26,234 nt of DNA from UBA2334 sp049653005 (lineage in GTDB: Bacteria > Pseudomonadota > Gammaproteobacteria > Burkholderiales > Burkholderiaceae_C): contig JBASFL010000026.1 of the NCBI GenBank assembly GCA_049653005.1, positions 1 to 26,234 on the forward strand. The letters are read 5' to 3'. The notes below the pieces were generated by a model, which saw only the letters and a list, made by a program, of their open reading frames with translations, was not told the origin of the DNA and did no database searches. Both the position numbers and the translations under genes were made by a program. Numbering within the stretch: position 1 is the first letter of the stretch; each line of letters begins with the position of its first letter. Below are positions 14,667-22,312 of this stretch, in pieces.

Positions 14667-16324
14667 GCCGAGGTCTCTCCCTGCACAAGGGGCAGTCGAA
14701 GGAAAAAGTCGTTGCCACTGCGGCCGTCGCGCTCGCTGCGTTGGTAGTTCAGCTGTGCGCGGTAGCGTTCGCACAACTCGCGGCACAGGTACAGGCCCAT
14801 GCCGCTGGAGCGGCTTTCCGACGAAAAGAAGGGCTCGAACAGGTGGCGGCGCACGCTGTGTTCCAGTGCGCTGCCGTCGCTCCACACCGACAGGCGCACC
14901 CAGCCGGGTGTGTCGTGCTGGGTGCCCACGCGCACTGCCCCGTCGGCGCTGCTGGCGTAGCGGCTGGCGTTGTCCAGCAAATTGACCAGCACGCGGCGCA
15001 GGTGTTCGGGGTCAAACCGCACGGCGGCTTGGGGGCTGCCAGGCTGCCACTGCACCCGCAGGCTGCAACCGTGCTGCTGGCACCACTCGTCCAGCACGCC
15101 GCTGACGGCGTTGTCCAGGGCCACGGGCGGGGTGTCGCTGGGGGCCAACTGGCCGGGCACGCGGGCCACGTTGAGCACGTCGTCCACCACCCGGTTGAGG
15201 CGTTGGGTGTGGGTGGCCACCATTTGTGCCAGGCGAATTTGCCCGGGGTCTTGCAGGTTTTCCTGCAACAAGGCGTTGGCCTGTGAAATGGCCGACAGCG
15301 GGTTGCGAATTTCATGCGCCACGGCCACCGACATGCGGCCCATGCCCGCCAGCTTTTCGGTGCGCACACGGGCCTCCAGCTCGTGCAGGTCTTCCAGAAA
15401 CAGCACACACAAGCCGGGCCCCCCGGCACCGGGTGCATCGGTGGGGGTGAGGCGGCTGCGCACGCGCAGGCGGCGGCGCAAGTCCGGGCAGGGTTCCAGC
15501 TGGATTTCGCCCCGTTGGGGCCCCTGTTGGGTGAAGGTGGCCAACACCAGGTCGGCCAGGGCCTGGGTGTGGGGGCGTGCGGTCAGCAGAAAGCTGGCGG
15601 GGGCATCGCCCCCCGCATCGCCCAGCATGTGTCTTGCGGCCGGGTTGGCGGTCAGCACCAGCCCCTGGGCATTGACCACCAGCACCCCGTCGTTCATGGT
15701 TTCGATGACCAGCTCGTTCACCAGGGCCTGGGTGCGTGCCGCCAGCTGGCTGCTGTGTGACAAGGCTTCTTCGCGCGCCAGCCGCACCGCCAGCTGGTGG
15801 GCCAGCAACGCCACCAAAAAGAACGCCGTGCCGGTGATGGCGGTTTGAAAAAAGCGGGGGGCGGCATCGTCCCTCGCCACCCAGGCGGCCCAGCTGGCAT
15901 CGGCCAGCAAAAACAAGGTGACCGTTGCAGCCGTGGCCAGTGCACGCCGCTGCGGCCCCAGGATGGCGGCCATCAACACCGGCAGCGCGAACAGCAAGGT
16001 GTAGTTCAGCCCCCCGTTTTGCAGCAGTTGCAAGGCGGCGAACACCGCCATGTCCAGGCCCACCGTCGCCAGCCAGGGCCAGCGGTGGGGCAGCCGCAAG
16101 GTGTGGGGTGTCAGGGTCAGGCGCGACGCGACGGTGGCCGCCACGTGGGCCCCGCACAGCAACAGGCTCAGCCAATGCTGGGTGCTGCCCAACACCAGCA
16201 CGAAAATTTGCAAGGCCAGCAGCACGGCGGCCACGGCCAGCCGCGCACGCATGAACACCAACCAGAAACGGTCCACAGCACCACCCATGTGTGTGCCGTC
16301 GGGGGCGGGCGTGGCCCCTCCCAC
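14663..16324 (-). CDS. pilS: PilS-like sensor histidine kinase
   Basis: A membrane histidine kinase of about 553 residues. Several hydrophobic helices in the first 200 residues fit the six-helix PilS sensor: LAVAAVLLALQIFVLVLG, WLATVGLDMAVFAALQLL, LFALPVLMAAILG and FFLVALLAHQLAV among them. A PAS-like segment follows (ETMNDGVLVVNAQGLVLTAN), then HisKA AVAHEIRNPLSAISQAN with His337, and ATPase motifs NLLDNASRYA and SGMGLYLCRELCERY. I placed the start at GTG 16324 because GAAGG lies 6 bases upstream and it directly follows the PP0621-type stop. ATG 16288 and ATG 16354 are alternatives. The C terminus overlaps pilR by 4 bases. Confidence 0.88.
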   Translation of the reverse strand: MGGATPAPDGTHMGGAVDRFWLVFMRARLAVAAVLLALQIFVLVLGSTQHWLSLLLCGAHVAATVASRLTLTPHTLRLPHRWPWLATVGLDMAVFAALQLLQNGGLNYTLLFALPVLMAAILGPQRRALATAATVTLFLLADASWAAWVARDDAAPRFFQTAITGTAFFLVALLAHQLAVRLAREEALSHSSQLAARTQALVNELVIETMNDGVLVVNAQGLVLTANPAARHMLGDAGGDAPASFLLTARPHTQALADLVLATFTQQGPQRGEIQLEPCPDLRRRLRVRSRLTPTDAPGAGGPGLCVLFLEDLHELEARVRTEKLAGMGRMSVAVAHEIRNPLSAISQANALLQENLQDPGQIRLAQMVATHTQRLNRVVDDVLNVARVPGQLAPSDTPPVALDNAVSGVLDEWCQQHGCSLRVQWQPGSPQAAVRFDPEHLRRVLVNLLDNASRYASSADGAVRVGTQHDTPGWVRLSVWSDGSALEHSVRRHLFEPFFSSESRSSGMGLYLCRELCERYRAQLNYQRSERDGRSGNDFFLRLPLVQGETSA

Positions 16325-16325
16325 G

Positions 16326-16580
16326 TCAGCCTTCGTGGGTGCGGCGGTGGGCATCGGTGCAGTAGCGGCCTTGCGTGCCCGGCACGGCATCGGTCAGCGG
16401 CAGGTGCAACCCGCAGTGGGCGCAGGCCACCATGTCGGTGGGGGCCGGCGGGCTGGCGCGTGGGGCCGGTTGGGCGGCCGCTCGCCGGGTTTCACTGCGT
16501 TCGCGGGCCTCGGCGGCGCGGTTGTGCCGCCACAGCCAAATGCCAAACAGCACCACCCCCAACACCAGCAAATACTTCAT
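16326..16580 (-). CDS. PP0621-type small membrane protein with Cys/His motif
   Basis: An 84-residue protein of unknown function. One N-terminal membrane segment (MKYLLVLGVVLFGIWLW) is followed by a charged linker (residues 19-48) and a small putative metal-binding tail with CAHCGLHLP and YCTDAHRRTH, arranged like a minimal zinc ribbon (C-x2-C ... C-x3-H). Such proteins are regularly encoded immediately before pilS in beta- and gammaproteobacteria. It starts 7 bases after the ccsA-like stop and ends at the pilS start, so it belongs to the operon. It may assist PilS or the cytochrome-assembly-like protein, but there is no direct evidence. Confidence 0.85.
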   Translation of the reverse strand: MKYLLVLGVVLFGIWLWRHNRAAEARERSETRRAAAQPAPRASPPAPTDMVACAHCGLHLPLTDAVPGTQGRYCTDAHRRTHEG

Positions 16581-16587
16581 GGAGGCC

Positions 16588-17385
16588 CTAGGTGCGTTGC
16601 AGCACGATTTCCATCACAAACCGCGAACCCACATAGGCCAGCATCAGCAGCCCGGAGCCCGCGTACAACACGCGCGCGGCGGTGCGGCCCCGCCAGCCCA
16701 GCCGCCAGCGGCCCAGCAGCAACACGGCAAACACCGCCCACGACAACACGGAAAATACGGTTTTGTGGTCCCACACCCAGGTTTTGCCATACAGGTGCTC
16801 GGCAAACCACCAGCCGGCCAGCAGTGTGGCCGTCAGCAGCACAAAACCCGCCGACACAAACCGGAACGTGAGCCGCTCAATGGCCAGCAGTGGAATGTCT
16901 GCTTCGCTGGGCTGTGTGGCCTGGCGCATGGATTTTTCCACCCGCTGCATCCACCACGCGTGCACCACCGCCGCCGCGATCAGCCCGTAGGACGCGATGC
17001 CCAGCGCCCAGTGCAGCGGCAGCCAACCCGATTTCACCGTGGGGTACGCCGACCCCGGAAACACCCAGGCCAGCAACACCGACAACAGCCCCAGCGCCAA
17101 CAACGACGTGCGCGCGCGCAACTGGGGGTACAGGTGGCTTTCCACCGCATACACCAGCAACACCAGCCAGGCGGTGACCGACAGTGCGGGGGCGAAACCA
17201 AAGGTGGGTGGGTTGCCCAGCAGACTGGCGGCCAGCACCGCTGCGTGCAGCAGCCAGGCCACAGTCAGACCGTTGCGGGCAGCGGGGCCACCCAGGCGGC
17301 GCTGCGCCAGCGCCACGCCCGCGTAACCCAATGCCGCCGCCACCGAGAGCACGGTCGTCAACAGGGGGCTGGCGGCTAAAATCAT
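16588..17385 (-). CDS. CcsA/YpjD-like cytochrome c assembly family membrane protein
   Basis: A 265-residue polytopic inner-membrane protein of the CcsA/CcmF/YpjD family. About eight hydrophobic helices are visible (SPLLTTVLSVAAALGYAGVAL at the start; LLALGLLSVLLAWVF; ALGIASYGLIAAAVVHAWWM; FVSAGFVLLTATLLAGWWF; VFSVLSWAVFAVLLLG). WLPLHWALGI and KTWVWDHKTVFSVLSW are degenerate forms of the heme-handling Trp-rich region of CcsA, so true heme transfer is not assured; YpjD homologues have also been linked to membrane stress. I chose ATG 17385; 20 further codons upstream are open but overlap the ffh leader on the other strand. First gene of the pilSR-ampD operon, divergent from ffh. Confidence 0.85.
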   Translation of the reverse strand: MILAASPLLTTVLSVAAALGYAGVALAQRRLGGPAARNGLTVAWLLHAAVLAASLLGNPPTFGFAPALSVTAWLVLLVYAVESHLYPQLRARTSLLALGLLSVLLAWVFPGSAYPTVKSGWLPLHWALGIASYGLIAAAVVHAWWMQRVEKSMRQATQPSEADIPLLAIERLTFRFVSAGFVLLTATLLAGWWFAEHLYGKTWVWDHKTVFSVLSWAVFAVLLLGRWRLGWRGRTAARVLYAGSGLLMLAYVGSRFVMEIVLQRT

Positions 17386-17408
17386 GTTCCACAGTTTAAC
17401 GGCGTGCC

Positions 17409-17433
17409 GGGGCGCAAACGCCCGTTGCGCCCC
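17409..17433. promoter_or_regulatory. Perfect 9-bp inverted repeat in the ffh / ccsA-like divergent gap
   Basis: GGGGCGCAA (17409-17417) and TTGCGCCCC (17425-17433), separated by 7 bases. It lies in the 66-base gap between the two divergent starts and ends 18 bases before the ffh ATG. It could be an operator or an RNA hairpin in the ffh leader. There is no T-run, so a terminator is unlikely. Confidence 0.6.
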
Positions 17434-17451
17434 CACCGCGTCCACTGCACC

Positions 17452-18849
17452 ATGGCCTCAGCCCTCTCAGACAAACTCTCCCGCATCGTCAAAGAAATGC
17501 GGGGGCAGGCCCGCATCACCGAAAGCAACGTCACCGACATGTTGCGCGAGGTGCGCATGGCTTTGCTGGAAGCCGACGTGGCGCTGCCCGTGGTGCGCGA
17601 CTTCATTGCCAAGGTGAAAGAAAAAGCGCTGGGCCAGGACGTGGTGGGCTCGCTCACCCCCGGCCAGGCGCTGGTGTCGGTGGTCAATCGCGAGCTGGTG
17701 GCCACCATGAGCGGCGGCGAGGGCGACCAGCGCGCCCTGCACGACATCAACCTGGCCGCCCAGCCCCCCGCCGTGGTGCTGATGGCCGGTTTGCAGGGCG
17801 CCGGTAAAACCACCACCACCGCCAAGCTGGCCAAACACCTGATTGAAAAGCGCAAGAAGAAGGTGCTGACCGTGTCGGGCGACGTGTACCGCCCAGCGGC
17901 CATCGAGCAGTTGAAAACCGTCACGGCGCAGGCCGGTGCCGAGTGGTTCCCCAGCACCCCCGACCAAAAGCCCGTGGACATTGCCCTGGCGGCGCTGGAC
18001 CACGCGCGCAAGCACCACTTCGACGTGTTGCTGGTCGATACCGCTGGCCGCCTGGCCATTGACGAAGCCTTGATGGCCGAAATCAAGGCCTTGCACGCCG
18101 CCATCAACCCGGTGGAAACGCTGTTTGTGGTGGACGCCATGCAAGGCCAGGACGCGGTGAACACCGCGCGGGCCTTCAAAGAGGCGTTGCCCCTCACCGG
18201 CATCGTGCTCACCAAAACCGACGGCGATTCACGCGGCGGTGCGGCCCTGTCGGTGCGGCACATCACGGGTGTGCCCATCAAGTTTGCCGGTGTGAGCGAG
18301 AAAATCGACGGCCTTGAGGCTTTCGATGCCGAGCGCCACGCGGGCCGCATCCTGGGCATGGGTGACATCCTGGCCCTGGTGGAGCAGGTCACCGCCAACG
18401 TCGACATGGCCGCCGCCCAAAAGCTGGCCGCGAAAGTGAAAAGCGGCGACGGCTTCGATTTGCAAGACTTCCTAGAGCAAATCCGCCAGATGAAAAACAT
18501 GGGGGGCCTGTCCAGCCTGATGGACAAGCTGCCCACCCAACTGGCCGGCAAAGCCACTGGCGCCGACATGGACCGCGCCGAAAAAGACATCAAGCGCAAG
18601 GAAGGCATCATTTGCAGCATGACGCCGCTGGAGCGCCGCAAGCCCGACCTCATCAAGGCCACCCGCAAGCGCCGCATTGCCGCTGGTGCTGGTGTGCACG
18701 TGCAAGAGGTCAACCGCCTGCTCAAAGAGTTCGAGCAGATGCAGGGCATGATGAAAAAAATGAAAGGTGGCGGCCTCATGAAAATGATGAAACGCATGGG
18801 TGGCATGAAAGGCATGGGCGGCATGCCCAAACTGCCCGGCATGGGTTGA
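17452..18849 (+). CDS. ffh: Signal recognition particle protein Ffh (SRP54)
   Basis: A 465-residue GTPase that binds 4.5S RNA and signal sequences of nascent membrane proteins and docks with FtsY. N domain: residues 1-85 (ALSDKLSRIVKEMRGQARIT ... LLEADVAL). G domain: GLQGAGKTTTTAKLAKHL (G1), DVYRPAAIEQL, DTAGRLAIDEALM (G3), LTKTDGDSRGGAAL (G4) and FAGVSEKIDGLEAF (G5). M domain: from about 300, with the methionine-rich finger loop and RNA-binding segment MTPLERRKPDLIKATRKRRIAAGAG, ending in a Met/Gly/Lys-rich tail (KMMKRMGGMKGMGGMP). I chose ATG 17452 because it gives the standard N terminus; there is no clear Shine-Dalgarno sequence, but a strong inverted repeat just upstream. Confidence 0.97.
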   Translation: MASALSDKLSRIVKEMRGQARITESNVTDMLREVRMALLEADVALPVVRDFIAKVKEKALGQDVVGSLTPGQALVSVVNRELVATMSGGEGDQRALHDINLAAQPPAVVLMAGLQGAGKTTTTAKLAKHLIEKRKKKVLTVSGDVYRPAAIEQLKTVTAQAGAEWFPSTPDQKPVDIALAALDHARKHHFDVLLVDTAGRLAIDEALMAEIKALHAAINPVETLFVVDAMQGQDAVNTARAFKEALPLTGIVLTKTDGDSRGGAALSVRHITGVPIKFAGVSEKIDGLEAFDAERHAGRILGMGDILALVEQVTANVDMAAAQKLAAKVKSGDGFDLQDFLEQIRQMKNMGGLSSLMDKLPTQLAGKATGADMDRAEKDIKRKEGIICSMTPLERRKPDLIKATRKRRIAAGAGVHVQEVNRLLKEFEQMQGMMKKMKGGGLMKMMKRMGGMKGMGGMPKLPGMG

Positions 18850-18896
18850 CCGAAGTCAACGCCAGTGCCCGGGAGACCTGTCCATACTGCGCTCTC

Positions 18897-19550
18897 ATGA
18901 TTCCCCTTTTTGAGGCCTTTTTTGCCGTGGGTGCGCTGGGCGTGTCGCTGTGGCTGCGCCCGTGGCGCATGCTGGGCGGTGCGCTGCTGACCCCTTTGTT
19001 GGCCGGGCTGGTGCTGCTGCCCTGGTTTTGGATGTTGCCCCAGCTGCTGCCCAGCTCGCTGGTGGCAGGGGGCATATCGGTGCAGTTGTCTGGCGCTTGC
19101 CTGATGACGCTGTTGCTGGGCTGGCCCTTGGCGGTGCTGCTGCTGACGGGGGTGGCCGGGGTGGTGTGGTGGGCCGGTGGCGTGCCCCTGGATGTTTGGC
19201 TGTCGCAGTGGGTGTGGCTGGGCCTGGTGCCTGCCACTTTGATGTTGGCGCTGGGGGCTGCTTTGCGCCGCTGGTTGCCCGCGCAGGTGTTTGTCTACAT
19301 CTTGGGTCGGGGCTTTTTGGGCACAGCCGCTTGCCTTTTTTTGGCCGGGGTGCTGTACGAAGCCCTTCACCACCTGGTGGGCGGTGTGGACGTGGAGCAA
19401 GCCCTGGTGGCCCGTTGGCTCATGGCCTGGGGCGATGCGTTTCTGACCGGCATGCTGGTGGCCATTTTTGTGGCCTTCAAACCCGAGTGGCTGGCCACCT
19501 GGTCTGACCAGCGCTACCTGGTGCCACCGCCCAACCCCCCGCTGCCGTGA
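18897..19550 (+). CDS. CbiM-like energy-coupling-factor permease family membrane protein
   Basis: A 217-residue integral membrane protein with about six hydrophobic helices (FEAFFAVGALGVSLWL, LLTPLLAGLVLLPWFWML, LMTLLLGWPLAVLLLTGVAG, WVWLGLVPATLMLALGAAL, FLGTAACLFLAGVLYEAL, WGDAFLTGMLVAIFVAF). The C-terminal pattern WGDAFLTGMLVAIFVAFKPEWLATW resembles proteins annotated as energy-coupling factor ABC transporter permease (CbiM-like). No ATPase or T component lies nearby, and the N-terminal His-rich metal site of true CbiM is not visible, so cobalt or nickel transport is unproven. I chose the ATG at 18897, 47 bases after ffh; the reading frame upstream of it only shadows ffh. The ribosome site is weak. 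Converges with the methyltransferase gene 15 bases later. Confidence 0.75.
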   Translation: MIPLFEAFFAVGALGVSLWLRPWRMLGGALLTPLLAGLVLLPWFWMLPQLLPSSLVAGGISVQLSGACLMTLLLGWPLAVLLLTGVAGVVWWAGGVPLDVWLSQWVWLGLVPATLMLALGAALRRWLPAQVFVYILGRGFLGTAACLFLAGVLYEALHHLVGGVDVEQALVARWLMAWGDAFLTGMLVAIFVAFKPEWLATWSDQRYLVPPPNPPLP

Positions 19551-19565
19551 CCGACGCCGTTTCGT

Positions 19566-20297
19566 TCACCCGCGTTTTTGCAGCAGGCGCAGGTGCATGG
19601 GCCGGGTGAAGCGGGCGCTGCCGTCGGGCGCGGCGTGGGGGGCATAGGCGGCGCGCACGGCTTGCAGCATGGCCTCGTCCACGCGGTGGTCGGCAAACGT
19701 GGGGTACAGCATGCGCTGTTCAAAGTCGGCGCAACTGGCGTAGCGCACCGGCATGTCAAAGCGCTCTTCCTGCAAAGCGGTCCAGGGGCTGTCGTGGCGG
19801 TCCACCGCTTCGTCCAGGGCCAACTGGGCGGCCATGCGCACCATGCCCTCGTCGTTGAAGAGTTTGATGAGGGTGTTGAGCGCGCCGTCGTACACGGGCT
19901 CTGACACGTACAGCCAACCCCCGGGCTTGAGCACGCGGGCCACTTCGTCCAGCGCGCGGGCCATGTCGTGCAGCGGCACGTGGTGCAGGCTTTTGAGCAT
20001 CAGCGCCAGGTCAAAGTGTGCGTCGGGGTAGGGCACTGCGGTGGCGCTGGCGTGCACACACGTGAGCCCCGCCATGGGGTTGGCCAGGTTTTTGGCGTGC
20101 TGGCGGGTGTCCACCTCCAGGCCCACGGCGTGGCGGGTCAGGCCCAGTTCCAGCATTTCGCGCAGCAGGCGCGCACTGCCGCAGCCCAGCTCAATCACGT
20201 TCACCCCTGAGCCGCGCTGGGCCCGTTGCTGCAAAGGCAACAGAGCGGCCAGCACGTCCAGTTCGTTGGACACCAGATCGGCCGTGGCCCCGCTCAC
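19566..20297 (-). CDS. Class I SAM-dependent methyltransferase
   Basis: A 243-residue protein with the class I methyltransferase fold. Motif I is VNVIELGCGSARLLREML (about residues 32-49), followed by AVGLEVDT, VHASATAVPYPDAHFDLALMLKSLHHV and the post-motif RVLKPGGWLYVSEP. This is the UbiE/Methyltransf_11 pattern; the substrate cannot be inferred. The start is GTG 20297, overlapping the miaB stop as GTGA, with GAGG 7 bases upstream: a clear translational-coupling arrangement. Coupling to the tRNA-modifying MiaB makes an RNA or translation-related target possible, but that is only an inference. Confidence 0.87.
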   Translation of the reverse strand: MSGATADLVSNELDVLAALLPLQQRAQRGSGVNVIELGCGSARLLREMLELGLTRHAVGLEVDTRQHAKNLANPMAGLTCVHASATAVPYPDAHFDLALMLKSLHHVPLHDMARALDEVARVLKPGGWLYVSEPVYDGALNTLIKLFNDEGMVRMAAQLALDEAVDRHDSPWTALQEERFDMPVRYASCADFEQRMLYPTFADHRVDEAMLQAVRAAYAPHAAPDGSARFTRPMHLRLLQKRG

Positions 20298-21646
20298 GCC
20301 AGGGCCTCGTCGGCTTTCACCAGCACCTCGCCACGCAACGAGTGGGGGCGCGCTTCGGTGATGGTCACGTCGATCAGCTGGCCTACCAAGCGTGCGGCGT
20401 TGGGGCCGCCGGGGAAGTTGACGATGCGGTTGCACTCGGTGCGGCCCATCAGCTCGGCGGCGTTCTTGCGCGATGGACCCTCCACCAGAATGCGTTGCAC
20501 GGTGCCTTCCATCGCCAGGCTGATGCGCGACACGTTGGCCTCGATGGTGGCTTGCAGGTGTTGCAGGCGTTTCAGCTTCACGTCGTGTGGTGTGTCGTCG
20601 GCCAGGTTGGCGGCCGGGGTGCCGGGGCGGGGGCTGAAGATGAAGCTGAACGAGGCGTCAAAGCCCACGTCTTCGATCAGTTTCATCATCTTGCCGAAGT
20701 CTTCTTCGGTTTCGCCGGGGAAGCCGACGATGAAGTCGGAGCTGAGCGAAATGTTGGGCCGCACCGCGCGCAGCTTGCGCAGCGTGCTTTTGTATTCCAG
20801 GGCGGTGTAGCCGCGCTTCATGGCCATCAGGATTTTGTCGGACCCGTGCTGCACCGGCAGGTGCAGGTGGCTCACCAGCTGCGGAATCTTGCCGTAGGCG
20901 TCGATCAGGCGTTGGGTGAACTCGTTGGGGTGGCTGGTGGTGTAGCGGATGCGCTCAATGCCGGGGATGTCGGCCACGTATTCCAGCAGAAGGGCGAAGT
21001 CGGCAATTTCGTCGGTGTCACCCATCTTGCCCCGGTAGGCGTTCACGTTCTGGCCCAGCAGGTTGACTTCTTTCACGCCCTGCGCGGCCAGCCCGGCCAC
21101 TTCCACCAGCACGTCTTCAAACGGGCGGCTGACTTCTTCGCCCCGTGTGTAAGGCACCACGCAGTAGCTGCAGTATTTGGAGCAACCTTCCATGATGGAC
21201 ACGAAGGCCGACGCGCCTTCCACCCGCGCCGGGGGCAGGTGGTCGAACTTTTCAATTTCAGGAAAGCTGATGTCCACCTGCGGTTGCGACAGGCGCTCGC
21301 GGGCTTTCAGCATTTCGGGCAAGCGGTGCAGGGTTTGGGGGCCAAACACCACGTCCACGTAGGGCGCGCGCGCGATGATGGCCGCGCCTTCCTGGCTGGC
21401 CACGCAGCCGCCCACGCCGATGAGCACGCCTTTTTTCTTCAGGTGCTTCACCCGGCCCAGGTCGGAAAACACCTTTTCCTGCGCCTTTTCGCGCACCGAG
21501 CAGGTGTTGAACAGGATCAGGTCGGCTTCTTCCACGTCTTGCGTGGGTTCGTAGCCCTGGGCGGCGCCCAGCACGTCGGCCATCTTGTCCGAGTCGTACT
21601 CGTTCATTTGGCAGCCGAAGGTTTTGATGAAGACTTTTTTGCTCAT
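20294..21646 (-). CDS. miaB: tRNA-2-methylthio-N6-dimethylallyladenosine synthase
   Basis: A 450-residue radical-SAM methylthiotransferase that converts i6A37 to ms2i6A37 in tRNAs reading UNN codons. The N-terminal domain carries the three auxiliary-cluster cysteines (FGCQMNEYDS with Cys12, FNTCSVREKA, VGGCVASQ). The radical-SAM signature is CSKYCSYCVVPYTRG, followed by EVNLLGQNVNAYRG and DFIVGFPGETEEDF. A C-terminal TRAM domain (VQRILVEGPSRKNAAELMGR ... TITEARPHSLRGEV) completes the family architecture at the usual length. I chose ATG 21646 (MSKKVFIKTFGCQM); a TTG four codons upstream is possible. The region directly upstream is dispersed repeat copy E, which must form part of the leader or promoter. 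Confidence 0.96.
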   Translation of the reverse strand: MSKKVFIKTFGCQMNEYDSDKMADVLGAAQGYEPTQDVEEADLILFNTCSVREKAQEKVFSDLGRVKHLKKKGVLIGVGGCVASQEGAAIIARAPYVDVVFGPQTLHRLPEMLKARERLSQPQVDISFPEIEKFDHLPPARVEGASAFVSIMEGCSKYCSYCVVPYTRGEEVSRPFEDVLVEVAGLAAQGVKEVNLLGQNVNAYRGKMGDTDEIADFALLLEYVADIPGIERIRYTTSHPNEFTQRLIDAYGKIPQLVSHLHLPVQHGSDKILMAMKRGYTALEYKSTLRKLRAVRPNISLSSDFIVGFPGETEEDFGKMMKLIEDVGFDASFSFIFSPRPGTPAANLADDTPHDVKLKRLQHLQATIEANVSRISLAMEGTVQRILVEGPSRKNAAELMGRTECNRIVNFPGGPNAARLVGQLIDVTITEARPHSLRGEVLVKADEALA

Positions 21647-21654
21647 GGAAATAC

Positions 21655-21717
21655 TCAAATAAATAGCTGACTGTTGAATACAGTCAAGCGATGAAGGGTG
21701 TTTTGGCTTGAAAAATG
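21655..21717 (-). repeat. Dispersed short repeat, copy E (miaB leader)
   Basis: On the plus strand it reads ATAGCTGACTGTTGAATACA, then GTCAAGCGATGAAGG, GTGTTTT, aligning base for base with copy D over about 45 positions. It contains a perfect small inverted repeat TGACTG (21668-21673) / CAGTCA (21681-21686). Its ATAGCT end is within 20 bases of the miaB start codon. It fills most of the 88-base gap between miaB and the small secreted protein gene. Confidence 0.75.
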
Positions 21718-21734
21718 GGTGTGGGGTGCCGCGG

Positions 21735-22151
21735 TCACTGCGCGGCAGTGCCCGACACGACGTTGGTGGTGACCATGCCCTCCGACCCGGCGCGGCGGTC
21801 GGCGGCCTCGGCCGCGTTCAGCACCCAGATTTCGTGGGCTTGGCCCAGGCTGTCTCGGGTGTAGTTCACCACGAAAGACTGCCCCACCAAGCCGCCCGAC
21901 ACCGCCAGCGCGTTGCCGGTGGTGCGGATGCGCGAGCCCGGTGCCAGCCGCGTGAGCGTGCCGTTGAGCGTGACCTCGTGCGCGTTCACCACCACCATCA
22001 CGGCGCGCAAGGCGTGGTCGGGGAAGGGGCGTTTGGCGTGTGAGGGCTGACCCGGTTGGGCCTGAGCGGCCTGCCCCACGCACAGGGCGGCGGCACAGGC
22101 CAACGTGGCAGCCAGGCGCGGTGCGCCCGGGCGAGAAAACCAGCGGTTCAT
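21735..22151 (-). CDS. Small secreted protein of unknown function
   Basis: A 138-residue protein with a signal peptide: MNRWFSRPGAPRLAATLACA, continuing to the cleavage site near AQAQP (about residue 33). The mature part is about 105 residues, with PDHALRAVMVVVNAHEVTLN, then a beta-rich segment TRLAPGSRIRTTGNALAVSG and VVNYTRDSLGQAHEIWVLN. There are no cysteines in the mature part and no membrane anchor, so it is probably periplasmic. I do not recognise a named family. It is read toward miaB with copy E between them, and diverges from the diguanylate cyclase gene across a 161-base gap. Confidence 0.75.
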   Translation of the reverse strand: MNRWFSRPGAPRLAATLACAAALCVGQAAQAQPGQPSHAKRPFPDHALRAVMVVVNAHEVTLNGTLTRLAPGSRIRTTGNALAVSGGLVGQSFVVNYTRDSLGQAHEIWVLNAAEAADRRAGSEGMVTTNVVSGTAAQ

Positions 22152-22221
22152 GGTGTGTGTCCAGAGGCTGAAAAACAAAACGAGGCCGCGAGTTTGACAG
22201 ACTCCGGGCCGTTGGGGGTGG

Positions 22222-22271
22222 CCACGGTGCCGTGGGGTGGCGCGGATTGCGGTGGCGGGGTGGCAGTGCCA
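22222..22271. promoter_or_regulatory. Two small dyads in the gap before the diguanylate cyclase gene
   Basis: CCACGG-TG-CCGTGG (22222-22235) and TGGCA-G-TGCCA (22261-22271) lie in the 161-base divergent gap between the secreted-protein gene and the diguanylate cyclase gene. No convincing promoter hexamers were found; they are only candidate protein-binding or hairpin sites. Confidence 0.3.
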
Positions 22272-22312
22272 CAATGGTTTTCTGCTGTCTCCCCACCACG
22301 AAGGGACACCCA

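Noticed and set aside
17382..19400. Long open frame antisense to ffh and the CbiM-like gene (672 codons)
   Set aside because: High-GC antisense shadow: Ser/Pro/Arg-rich low-complexity translation, no domain, lies wholly opposite well-identified genes.
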